Below are positions 45,106-56,238 of a stretch of DNA of 64,000 nt, piece by piece. How positions within the stretch are numbered: the stretch's first letter is position 1; each line of letters opens with the position of its first letter. A model generated the notes under the pieces. That model worked only from the letters and a program-made list of their open reading frames with translations, was not told where the DNA came from and ran no database searches. A program made the position numbers and the translations under genes. Source of the DNA: Saposhnikovia divaricata (lineage: Eukaryota > Streptophyta > Magnoliopsida > Apiales > Apiaceae); contig CM071598.1 of assembly GCA_036435485.1 (NCBI GenBank), forward strand, positions 177,516,148 through 177,580,147, in the 5' to 3' direction.

Positions 45106-47428
45106 CTAACCTAAAACCCGTGTGATATACGGATTTTTTTATTATATGAATTTTTTTCCATTAATTTGAAAAAAAAATTTAAACATGTTTTGGAGGCTTA
45201 ACTTTTTTAATGAGATGATTTGATAGTAATTATTTAAATGTTATCCGTGATAATTTTAGAAAATGATGGATTTAATTATAAAATATAGAAAAAATGATTG
45301 GTTTTAGTTAAAAAGGTAATCGGTTAATTATTTGTAATTATAAATTTATTTTTTTATTTTATTAAATAGAATGTCCATAATATAATTGGAAAAAAGAGAG
45401 GTTTTAGTTAAAGAAAAATAAAAAGATAACATGTTTTAGGTAAAAAAGTTAATTGATTACTTTATAGTAATTATAATTTAATTATGTTATTTTACTAAAT
45501 AAAACTGCTTGTAATGTCTTTAGAAAAGGATAAATTAATGTTGTCCGTGATATTTCTAGAAAAAAAGGGATTTAGTTAGAAAATATGATATGTTTTAACT
45601 GAAAAAAAAGTAATCGATATTAGTATTATATTATTATTATTATTATTTTATTTTATTAAATAGAAACTCCTGTGATATAATTGGAAAACAAAATATTTTA
45701 GTTAGGAAAATAGTAAAGGTAATGTGAAAATTAAAAAGGTGACATGTTTTAGGTGAAAAAGGTAATTGATTAGTTTGTGGTAGTTATAGTTTACTTATGT
45801 TATTTTACTAAATAAAATTGTTCGTATTGTTTTTAGAAAATGAGAAATTAATGTTTACCGTGATATTTCTAGAAAAAAGGAATTTAATTAGAAAAAATAG
45901 AAGAGATGATACGTTTTAGCTGAAAAGGTAATCGGTTAATTATTAGTATTATAATATTAATATTAATATTTTATTTTTATTAAATAGAACCGCCCGTGAT
46001 ATAATTGGAGAAAAAGAGATTTTAGTTAGAGAAAAGAAAAAAGGTAACGTGTTTTGACTGAAAAAGGTAATTGATTAGTTAATAGTAATTATAATATAAA
46101 TATGTTATTTTATTAAATAAAATTTCTCGTAGTGTTTTTAAAAAAGGAGAAATTTTAGTTAGATAAAATATAGAGGATATTGTATTTTACTTGAAGAATG
46201 AAATTATTTAGTTATATTTATTTATGTTATTTTATTAAATAAATTGCTCATAGTTTTTAGAAAATGAGAAATTAATGTTGCCAGTGATATTTCTAGGAAA
46301 AAAGGGAATTTAATTAGAAAAAATAGAAAAGAATGTACGTTTTAGCTGAAAATGTAATTGGTTGATTATTAGTATTACAATATTATTATTTTATTTTTAT
46401 TAGATAGAAACGTCTTTGATATAATTGGAAAAAAAAAAGGTTTTAGTAAGAAAAAAGAAAAAAGGTAACGTGTTTTGGCTGAAAATGGTATCCGTACATG
46501 ATATAAATGGAAAAAGAGAGATGTTAGTTAAAGAAAGAAGAAAAGGTAACATGTTTTGGGTGAAAAGGGTAATTGATTAGTTAATAATAATTATAATATA
46601 ATTATGTTATTTTATTAAACAAAACCGCTCATACTATTTTTAAAAAAATAGAAATTTTAGTTAAATAAAATGTAAAGGATATTCTATTTTACCTGAAAAA
46701 GGAAATTATTTAGTTATTGAAAAATAGAAAAGGTAATATGTTTAACCTAAAAAAGAAAATTGATTAATAAAGGAGAAATTTTAGTTAGATAAAATATAAA
46801 AAGATATTGTATTTTACCTGAAAAAGGAAATTATTTAGTTCTTGTAAAATAGAAAATGTAAAGGATATTCTGTTTTACTTGAAAAATGAAAATATTTAGT
46901 TATTGTAAAATAGAAAATGTAATATGTTTAACCTGAAAAAGGAAATTGATTAATAAAGGAGAAATTTTAGTTAGATAAAATATAAAAGGATATTATATTT
47001 TACCTAAAAAGGAAATTATTTAGTTCTTGAAAAACTGAAAAGATAATATATTTAACCTCAAGAAAGAAGTAGATCTCCAATTGAGTAAGAGTAAATAAGT
47101 AAAATCAACAGGTAATTTTACATGAAAAAAGAAATTATTTAGTTATTGAAAAATAGAAAAGGTAACATGTTTAACCTGAAAAAGGAAATTGATTAATAAA
47201 GGAGAAATTTTAATTTGAATAAATATAAAATGATATTGTATTTTACCTGAAAAAATGAAATTATTTAGTTCTTGAAAAATAAAAAAGATAATATGTTTAA
47301 CCTCAAGAAGAAAATTAGTTAGTAGATCTGTAATTGAGTAAGGGTAAATAAGTAAAATTAACAGGTACCATACCGATTGACCGACCAACCAAACTTTTAA
47401 TGTTTCGATTTTTATATAATAGTATAGA
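45106..47428 (-). mobile_element. Repeat-rich Helitron, 2.3 kb
   Basis: Read on the minus strand, the 5' end TCTATACTATTATATAAA (47428 inwards, after A) is canonical. The 3' end is a CCGTATATCACACGG hairpin followed by GTTAG|T at 45106. The interior consists of repeated modules (AAAGGTAATTGATTAGTT, TGATATAATTGGAAAA, TTATTTTATTAAATA) in a loose tandem array of several cycles. There is no coding capacity. It is a sister of the element at 52605-54577; both share the subterminal block GTCGGTCGGTC/GGTACCTG-like sequence. Confidence 0.8.
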
Positions 47429-47821
47429 TTTGACTTTTTTGCACGTTTAGGTATTTTGACTATATATTAAAAATTATTATTTTTCAATCTTTCTTTTTTT
47501 TGAATAAAAATATAGTATTTGAATTTTTATTTAGAAAAAAAATTTTAGAAATGATAATTTTAGCTATGTAGTCAAAGCATCTAAGGTTACGAGCAGAAAA
47601 ATCAAACACCTTATATAATGAACCAGAGGAGTACTTAGTGCATGCCGTTAACAAGAGGTGTACTATTAGCTTACAAAATATTATTAAATTAATTTAATAA
47701 GAATAAATTTTTCTTACCTACTTTGTTCATTGGATGTGATTATTAAAATTTTAATATTAAAAATTAAGCTAAAATTAAATTATAAAATACCATTTTATTA
47801 TAAATTATTATATTCTATTAT
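47429..47821. other. AT-rich DNA, nothing recognised
   Basis: No ORF, repeat or terminal signature was recognised. Confidence 0.4.
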
Positions 47822-48440
47822 TCTATTTTATATATAATAAACATAAGAGAGATCTTATCCATAACTTTTGTCACTGTACTACCAAAATAATCTCAACCGT
47901 CAAATCTAATATTTTTAAAATAGACGATCAAGATTATAACATATTAAAAGAGAAAATTATAATTTAAATGGATATAATTAGAAAATATTACATTAGAATT
48001 AAATTTTAGAAAGAAAATTATAATCTTAAAAGGATATAATTAAAAATATTGTATTAGAATTGAATCTAAAAATGATATAATTAAAAAAAGGTTGTATTAA
48101 AATTAAATTTTAATAAGAAAATCATAATCTAAAAAGGATATAATTAAAAAAATTTGTATTAGGATTGAATTTTATTTATTTCTTTAATAGTATTAAAAAA
48201 ATTCATACTATTTGGGCTTTATCTTGAAATATGGAAATCAGATTTGGATGATTTTACAATCCACGCGAAACTCATAAAATTATCTTTAGATTAGGGATGC
48301 TTTAATAATTATTATTCAAATGAAAACACTCAGAATCTCAAATGGAAACACACAGAATCACAAGAGAAAATATAATTACGAATTTTTGAATAATCCAATT
48401 CAATGTAGAAGACATACATTGATCTATTCAATGTAGAAAA
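47822..48440 (+). repeat. Dispersed repeat family R1, copy 1
   Basis: It starts near TCTATTTTATATATAATAAA and holds CACTGTACTACCAAAATAAT, TAGACGATCAAGATTATA and, at 48237-48390, a module similar to the gypsy LTR (GATTTGGATGATTTTACAAT, CCACGCGAA). Copies 2 and 3 lie at 51451 and 60663. The Helitron-like start suggests a rolling-circle origin, but ends are not proven. Confidence 0.6.
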
Positions 48441-49104
48441 CCTAATCATATTTATATCTAGGGATGTCAAAAAAATCAAAAAATCCGATATTTGTTCGAA
48501 ATATCAGTATCTGTATTCGAAATAAATCGGATATTATCCGTATTCGAAATTAATCGGATATTATCCGTATTCGGATCCGATAATTTCGGATAAAGATATG
48601 GATATAGGCACATCCGTATCCGATAATATCTGAATCCAAAATTATACATATATATTATAAACTTTATATTTATATTTATATTTATATTTAGATTCATATA
48701 ATTTAGAAATTATAATGTTCTTATTCATCAAATAATTTATTTATATGAGACAAATATATTTGTAAACTATATTATAATATAGGTATAAATTTATATAAAT
48801 ATCATTTAAATTCAATATTTTAAGAATAACAAAAATATACATAAGAAGTTATATTAAAATTATTTTTTTAAATAAAAAAATGAAACATGTCCAAGTAAAT
48901 TTTATTTTTTGTTTAGTTTTAGACAAGTTGAAAATCTATTTTTTTTTTTTACTTTTTTTTTATATTTTTTTTGAATTAAAAACTGAATTTAAAATAGAAA
49001 AATCTGACTGGAAAACGGATTCGAATATAAGTGGATTTATAAGATTTGTGGAAGTTTAAAGTTTAGAAATTATTAGTGATGGTTTGGGATTATTGTTGAG
49101 GTGC
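48441..49104. other. Degenerate GGATATTATCCG repeat and AT-rich DNA
   Basis: Positions 48462-48640 start TAGGGATGTCAAAA, a hAT-like end, and contain repeated CGGATATTATCCGTATTCG palindromes. No right end or TSD was found. Confidence 0.4.
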
Positions 49105-49664
49105 TGTGACATCGAGAGGCCCGATTTATGAAAAGGTCATGCCCGATTTTCTGTAAAAAGGACTGTAACTTAAGCCTAATAAATGTGTAGAAATTAAGAG
49201 GCTTGTTAATGTAATGTTAAGCATGAAACCTTATAAATTCAGGTTTTGAGGAGTAAGTTGTATAGTAGTTGGATTATCGATTAGTAAGCAATATAGGCCG
49301 ATTCGCTAAGTTGTGACTTAAGACGTCATTAATTTTAGTAGATATTTGTAATAAACCGAGTTATAGAATTTGACCGGTTAAGAACAGTTTGCTCTGTAAA
49401 GTATGAGTTAAGTTAATTGAGAATATACGATTGAAGATTTTATTGATGCTTGTCCAGATTATTGGAGAAGTGAGTTGAGGAATGGTTGGACTGCTTGGAT
49501 AGAGGTGGTTGTAAGTATATATTGTCTCTTGTCTTAACTTGTGGTCTATATGTTGCATTATTCGTGACATGTTTAATGATGTTGAGCCGTACTTATTGAA
49601 TGTTGTTGGGCTGTACGCATTAAGTTTATATACGTACATATAGTTATATTAATATTTTCATGAT

Positions 49665-50105
49665 TTTCATTGGTGGAGATAATATATATTGGTCAATATT
49701 ATCCAATTTGATTCTTATTGGCCGGGATAATAACCATTGATCGGTATTATCCAAATGACTCTTATTGGTGGGGATAATATCCATTGGACGGTATTACCCA
49801 AATTGATTTTTATTGCTGGTAATCTTATTCACTGACTGCTATTACGCATATTGATTTTTATTGTTGGCGATAATACTCCTTGATAGTATTATTCGGTTTG
49901 ATTCTTATTAGCAGAGATAATACTCATTGATCGGTATTATCAAAGTTGATTTTTATTGGTTAAAGATAACACTCTTCGGTTGATATTTATTCAAATAAAT
50001 TCTTATCAGTGAAGATAATACTGGTTTGTCGGTTTTATCCAAATTCACTTTTATTGGTGGAGATAATACTCATTGTTCGGTATTATCCAAGTGGGACATT
50101 TATTA
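49665..50105 (+). repeat. Minisatellite, about 50-bp unit, about 8-9 copies
   Basis: The unit resembles TTATTGGTGGAGATAATACT-CATTGATCGGTATTATCCAAATTGA. Copies diverge by several bases each. It lies within the candidate LTR. Confidence 0.8.
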
Positions 50106-50119
50106 AATTCTTTAATGAT

Positions 50120-50485
50120 TTACATAAGTGAATAGCTAATATTGTTCATTAGCTATGTCATGATGAGCTTATTTTGGTCTATTGAGACTAGTTGATGGTA
50201 TCAAGATATTTTTAAGATCGCTGGCTAATTGTTTCGGCTAGCAATTATGTTGTTGAGGTAGCTAGTCAATTGTTCTAGCTAGCGACGATTAATCAGTTTA
50301 TTGATGATTCATATACATGAATAGCTAATATTGTTCATTAGCTATGCTATGATGAGGTTATTTTAGTGAGCTAGTTGATGCAGACTAGTTGATGGAATTA
50401 AGATATTGTTGGGATCACTAGCTAATTGTTTCGGCTAGCTAGTAGTTATGATGTTAAGGTAGCTAGCCAATTGTTCTGGCTAGTG
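50120..50485 (+). repeat. Two-copy direct repeat of about 185 bp
   Basis: ATGAATAGCTAATATTGTTC, ATTAGCTATG, GACTAGTTGATGG and AATTGTTTCGGCTAG recur in order at about 50130-50290 and 50318-50485. Each carries GCTAGC-type palindromes. Confidence 0.75.
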
Positions 50486-50579
50486 GTTATGTTTCAAAAA
50501 TAAGTAAGAATAAAGTAGTTCAAGTTAAATGACAAATGTCCGACTGAGTTTATCAACCCATTTTATGGGGTATTAATGA

Positions 50580-50735
50580 TGAAGATTACCGAAAGGTAAT
50601 TGTTAAGATAGATGGCCTAAAGTGCATCTGGAAAGACAATTGGATCCATTTCGTGACTACGAAGATTACCAAATGGTAATAGTAAGACAGATGATCATAA
50701 TTGCATCTGGAAATGATAAGGTTAAGAGACCTAAT
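50580..50735 (+). repeat. Two-copy direct repeat of about 78 bp
   Basis: GAAGATTACCGAAAGGTAAT...GCATCTGGAAAGA and GAAGATTACCAAATGGTAAT...GCATCTGGAAATGA lie in tandem. Each begins with an ATTACC/GGTAAT inverted pair. Confidence 0.7.
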
Positions 50736-51450
50736 GAGGTCGCTCAGTCAAACACAATTTCTTTTATGTTAAAGTCTTACAATTTCTTTCTTTTAAGTTA
50801 TTGTCACTTTATGATCTTGTCAATATTTTCTATCTTGACATATGATATGCTAGTAAGGCTTCATGAATTGTTTTATGTGACAAAAATCATTTTCGTCATA
50901 CTCTACAATATATACTTGCTGAGCTTTGTAGCTCATTCTTTTATTTTATAAATTAATACAGGAGGGTTCTGAAGATTTCAGAAGGACCCTTGGGAAGGTA
51001 GAAAGAAGTGATGGACCAGCATAACTGGTGTTGATTTAGTAGTTGTACTTTACGTACTGAAGTTTATAGATTGACTTGATTGAAGCACTTGTGGTGGACT
51101 TTGGTCGTATGTTGATCCGAGGTAAGTCCGGACAGAGTGACTTGTGGTCGTAAAAATTGTAGCATACTGTAGATAGTAGTTGAGATGCGCTATGCCAAGC
51201 ACCATTTTTGGTGAAGTGGACTTTTGTTAAAGAGTTGTAATTTGAATTTGTACATATATTGAGTTTGTCATTCGACGTAAGATGGGACGAAGTTCCTTAT
51301 GGTTGTGTAATGTGTTTGTGGGAAATAGTTTGAGATGTAAAGTTTTTTTTTTAAAAAAAATTAGCAGGTTAAGCAGGTTTCGATGTAGTTTGACGGACCC
51401 TCGGGCCGGTTTTTTCCAGAGGAAATCAAATCGGGGTCGGGGGCGTCACA

Positions 51451-52340
51451 ACTGTACTACCAAAATGATCTTAACCGTCGAATCTAATACTTTTAAAAAT
51501 AGACGATCAAGATTATATCATATTAAAAATAAAATTATAATCTAAAAATGATATAATTAAAAAAGTTTGTATTAAAATTGAATTTTAAAAAGAAAATTAT
51601 AATATGAAAAGGATAAAATTAAAAAAATATAATTGAATTTTATTTATTTTTTTATTAATATTAAAAAAAGTTCATATTTATTATTTAGGCTCTATCTTGA
51701 GATCTAATAATCAGATTTGGATAATTTTACGGCCCACACGAAGCTCAAAAAATTATCTTTAATTTAATGATGATTTAACAATTATTATCAAAATGGAAAT
51801 ATTCATAATATCAAGAGAAAATATAATTACGGATTTTTACATCAATCTTATTCAGTGTAAGAGACCTATAATCATATTCAATGTAGAAAACCAAATTATA
51901 TGATTTAAATCATTGACATACACTTTTTTGTATTTCAATATAAATACACTTTTTAGTTTACATGTTAAAATAAAATATTTTTTATGCTAGATAATTCATT
52001 TTCCATCTATTTATTTTATGATCTAACGGTTCTTATTTATTTTATCGTACTGAAGACCAGACTACCGACTACCAAAATTTTGGACAAAATCACTTTTACA
52101 CTCATTATTAAAACAATATTTGGTTGTTAGTAGATATATCTTCAAATAATAAGAAAGTTATTTTGATAATTAAACGAAATATAAGTAGGTTTCATAAATC
52201 CAACAGAATTTTTAACGTAAAAAATCGTCAATTTCTTCTCTCTTTTGTTTCTACGTAGTTTTAGTTAGAAAATAATTGTTAAACCATCACTAAAATAAAG
52301 ATTATTTTGTTAAACCATCACAAATATTAAATTGAACACG

Positions 52341-52413
<73 letters not shown>

Positions 52414-52522
52414 AATTATCACAACAATTTGATATTTAAATAATAACATATAAATATTAAAAAAATTAATATAATTATAGATATTTAAAAAGGAGCTGTA
52501 CGTTGCACGAGTTATAAGTTAG
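51451..52522 (+). repeat. Dispersed repeat family R1, copy 2, with Helitron-like 3' end
   Basis: Begins ACTGTACTACCAAAATGAT, 5'-truncated at the solo-LTR border, and carries the LTR-like module at 51713-51850. The far end, GTTGCACGAGTTATAAGTTAG|T at 52522, resembles the degenerate Helitron 3' end at 45106, so R1 may be a Helitron family. An (AT)n run lies inside. Confidence 0.45.
52343..52411. repeat. (AT)n microsatellite
   Basis: About 34 uninterrupted AT dinucleotides. Confidence 0.95.
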
Positions 52523-52604
52523 TATAAGAAGAGTAAGAGAGATAATAAGAGAGTACTACCGTAAGTCGAGAGTACGATTACCATCAACAATATATTTAGT
52601 ATAA

Positions 52605-54577
52605 CTAGGTTAAACCCCGTGCGATGCACAGATTTTTTTTAATACTATATGAATTTTTTTCATTAATTTAAATTAATTTTTTAAAGCATGAATTTTTTTA
52701 GGCTAAAATTTTTATATGAGATGATTTGATAATAATTATAAAAATGTTATCCGTGATATTTTTAGAGAATAAGGGATTTTAGTTAGAAAATATAGAAAAG
52801 ATGATAGATTTTAGTTGAAAAAGGTAATCGATTAATTATTAGTAATTATAAAATTATTATTTTATTTTATTAAATAGAATGCTCGTTATATGATTTCAAA
52901 AGAAGAGGATTTAATTAGAAAAAATTAAAAATGTCACATATTCTAGGTCAAAAAGGTAATTGATTAGTTTATTGTAATTATAATTTAATTACGTTATTTT
53001 ACTAAATATAATTGTTCGTAATGTTCTTAGAAAAAAAGAAATTAATATTGTCCGTGATATTTCTATTAAAAGAGAGATTTTAGTTAGAAAATAAAGAAAA
53101 GATGATACGTTTTAGCTGAAAAAGGTAATCGGTTAATTATTAATATTATAATATTATTAGTATATTGTATTAAATATAACCGTCTGTGATATAATTGGAA
53201 AAAGAGAGATTTTAGTTAAAGAAAATAGAAAGGTAACGTGAAAATTAAAAAGATGACATGATTTATGTGAAAAAGGTAATTGATTAGTTTATAGTAATTT
53301 TAATTTAATTATGTTATTTTACTAAATAAAATTGTTCATAGTTTTTAGAAAATGAGAAATTAATGTTGACCATGATATTTCTATAAAAAAAAGAATTTAA
53401 TTAGAAAAAATTAAAAAGATGATAGGTTTTAGCTGAAAAGGTAATCGATTAATTATTAGTATAATTATTTTATTATTTTATTTTTATTAAATAGAATCGC
53501 CCGTGATATAATTGGAAAATGAGATGTTTTAGTAAGAGAAAAGAGAAAAAGTGACGTATTTTGGCTGGAAAAGGTAACCACCGTCCATGATATAATTGGA
53601 AAAAGAGGTATTTTAGTTTGAAAAAAAAAAGGTAACGTGTTTTGACTAAAAAAGGTAATTGATTAGCTAATAATAATTATAATATAATTATGTTATTTTA
53701 TTAAACAAAATTGCTAGTAGTCTTTTAAAAAAGGAGAAATGAATTTGTGTGAAAAAAGTAATTGATTAGTTTATAGTAACTATAATTTAATTATGTTATT
53801 TTACCAAATAAAATTGCTCATAGTTTTTAGAAAATGAGAAATGAATGTTGCCCGTGATATTTCTAGAAGAAAAAAGGGAATTTAATTAGAAAAAATAGAA
53901 AAGATGATACGTTTTAGCTGAAAAGGTAATAAGTTAATTATTAGTATTATAATATTATTATTTTATTTTTATTAAATAAGAACTCCTGTTATATAATTGG
54001 AAAAAAAGAGGTTTTAATAAGAGAAAAGAAAAAAGGTAACGTGTTTTGGCTGAAAAAGTAACCATCCATGATATAATTGGAAAAAGAGAGATTTTAGTTA
54101 GAGAAAAAAAAGGTAACGTATGTTGACTAAAAAAGGTAATTGATTAGTTAATAGTAATTATAATATTATTATGTTATTTTATTAAATAAAATTGCTTGTA
54201 GTGTTTTTAAAAAAGGAAAAATTTTAGTCAGATAAAATGTAAAAGATATTGTATTTTATTTGAAAAAAGAATTTAATTAGTTATGAAAAAATAAAAAAGG
54301 TAATACGTATAACCTGAAAAGGGAAATTGATTAATAAAGGAGAAATTTTAGTTAGATAAAATATAAAAGATATTGTATTTTACCTGAAAAAAGAAATTAT
54401 TTAGTTATTGAAAAATAGAAAAGATAATATGTTTAACTTGAAAAGGAAATTGATTAGTTAGTAGGATGGATTTTATATGTAATTGAGTAAGAGTAAATAA
54501 GTAAAATCAACAGGTACCGTATCGACCGACCGACCAACCAAACTTTTAATGTTTCTGCTTTTATATAATAGTATAGA
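52605..54577 (-). mobile_element. Repeat-rich Helitron, 1973 bp, complete ends
   Basis: On the minus strand the 5' end is TCTATACTATTATATAAA after A (54577). The 3' end is the hairpin GTGCATCGCAC then GGGGTTTAACCTAG before T (52605). Ends are intact and the insertion is exactly A|T. The interior repeats modules seen in 45106-47428 (CGTTTTAGCTGAAAAGGTAA, CCGTGATATTTCTAGAA, TTATTTTTATTAAATA). Non-coding. It begins 82 bp right of another Helitron-like 3' end (52522). Confidence 0.88.
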
Positions 54578-54941
54578 TAAATATTTATTGAACTTTAATT
54601 CTTTTATCAAAATACAGGTTCGATTTACATAACATATATTTAAAATAAAAATATGTAGGTTTAAGCGTAATAAGATTGCAGGAGGCAAAGCATGTAGATA
54701 TCCTTAGGCAAGAGTAAGTGCACCAGCATCACCTGCTTGAATAAATTGATCCGAATCATGGTTGTACATTTCAAAAGTCGAAACAAAAATATTTAGATAT
54801 CAAATAGTGATTTATCGAGAAATCGGGAATTTATCGGAATGATAAATCGGAATAAAAATCGGATAAATTTTAATATTTTAATAATATATAATATATTAAT
54901 CTAATTTATAATATAATATATCATTTAAAAATATTTCATAG
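54578..54941. other. AT-rich DNA, target of the LINE
   Basis: No gene. ATTTATCG/AATCGG motifs occur here and again right of the LINE (60376-60420), so the LINE split a single older repeat. Confidence 0.5.
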
Positions 54942-55051
54942 CAATAAATCGGATTTTAAATTCAAATCGATCAAATACTTTTTAACGTGTGAGAGTCGTT
55001 GAATGTTTTCTCTCCTTTCTATATTGTAGAATTGTGAGAGCTTGTGTTATC

Positions 55052-56238
55052 ATGGCAACAATTGAGGACATAGAGATGCAGATGGAGGAACTGGATATTG
55101 AGAACGAAGAAAATGAAGAACTGATGTTTGATGAAGGAGTGGAAGAGGAATGTAATAGATTTGAGTTATGTATTGTAGGGCGTTTTCTGACAGGAAAAAA
55201 CATCAACGTGCGAGCAATGCGAGCAAAGCTAGCCGATCTGTGAAGCCTGCAATGGGTATTAATATCAAAGATCTGAAGCCAGAAATTTTCTTATTCCAAT
55301 TTTACCATAAAGATGATATGAAATGGGTGCTTAACAACTGCCCCTGGACATTCGATAATGCGCTCCTTGTGATGGATACTGTCAAAATAGGAGAAGATCC
55401 TGTTAAAGTCTTAATAAATGAGGTGGATTTTTGGATTCAGATACATGGTCTTCCCATAGGATACATGACAGAAGTGGTGGGGAAGCAGCTTGGTAATTTT
55501 TTCGGAACCTTCGTGCATTATGATGCAAAGAATAACTCAAGCATATGGCGTGAATTTATGAGAATACGAATCAAGCTAGATGTTCGGAAACCGCTGAAAA
55601 GAAAAAAGAAAATAGTGAAGAGGGATAAAACAGAGGTCGTGATTACATGCAAATATGAGAAACTTGGGGATTTTTGTTTCATTTGTGGCTTGTTGTCTCA
55701 TACAGAACGCTTCTGTCAAAAGAAACTAGGAACAAATGATGGAGAGATCACCAAGGACTGGGGGAGTTGGCTCCGTGCTTCACCACGTAAGACGGCGGGA
55801 GGCAGTAAAAGTAAGTGGCTCAGGGCGGAGGGTGACAGCGAGTGGGGTCGCCAGGAAGAAAGGGAGACAAACAGAGCTGGAAATCAGGGTTGTCAAACTA
55901 CGGAAATTACGCATCCAACAACTGATTTTCGTGGTCAAAAGGATGGTGCAACTAATAAAGTGGATATGTCGGGATACCCAGCTGGCTATGGAACCAATGT
56001 GCATTCAAAGGCGGGAACTTCGAAAGTGAGCAACACTAATGGGCTGGACTCGGACGAGTTATTTGGGATTAATTTAGAGGAAAGAAAAAGACAGAGAGTT
56101 GAAGCCCAATTCGATGTATCACAGACAAGACGGACAGATATCTCAAACAAGGACTCTACTCTTTCTCATGAGGATTGTGTAGAGACCTCTCCAAATGTAT
56201 TGGCTACGCTTGCAAAGCAAGCTAGCCAGGAGCCATGA
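55052..56238 (+). pseudogene. LINE ORF1 (DUF4283/CCHC protein), one frameshift
   Basis: Begins at ATG 55052 (MATIEDIEMQMEELDIE), with an acidic N-terminus followed by the DUF4283 core LCIVGRFLTGKNINVRAM. At about 55241 one base appears to be missing in CTGTGAAGCC and the frame closes. The downstream frame carries GINIKDLKPEIFLFQFYH, WVLNNCPWTFDNALLVM and the knuckle CFICGLLSHTERFC, and ends with TGA 56236-56238. ORF1 proteins of this type bind LINE RNA in the ribonucleoprotein. The stop overlaps the ORF2 start as ATGA. Confidence 0.85.

Larger units (their letters stand above)
49105..51450 (+). mobile_element. Candidate solo LTR with internal minisatellites
   Basis: The segment starts TGTGACATCGAGAGGCCCGA and ends GGGGTCGGGGGCGTCACA. 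These termini are inverted (TGTGAC...GTCACA, each beside a CCCGATTT block), as in chromovirus-type gypsy LTRs. Length 2.35 kb. No internal domain or second copy is present. The flanking 5-mers (GGTGC and ACTGT) differ, so either the borders are off or a rearrangement removed one flank; the right end cuts repeat family R1. Confidence 0.45.

Noticed and set aside
47143..47388. Membrane-like minus-strand frame in the Helitron
   Set aside because: Hydrophobicity arises from AT-rich repeats; the frame covers repeated modules.
49361..49639. 92-codon minus-strand frame in the candidate solo LTR
   Set aside because: Low-complexity Ser/Thr/Ile composition and no retroelement domain.
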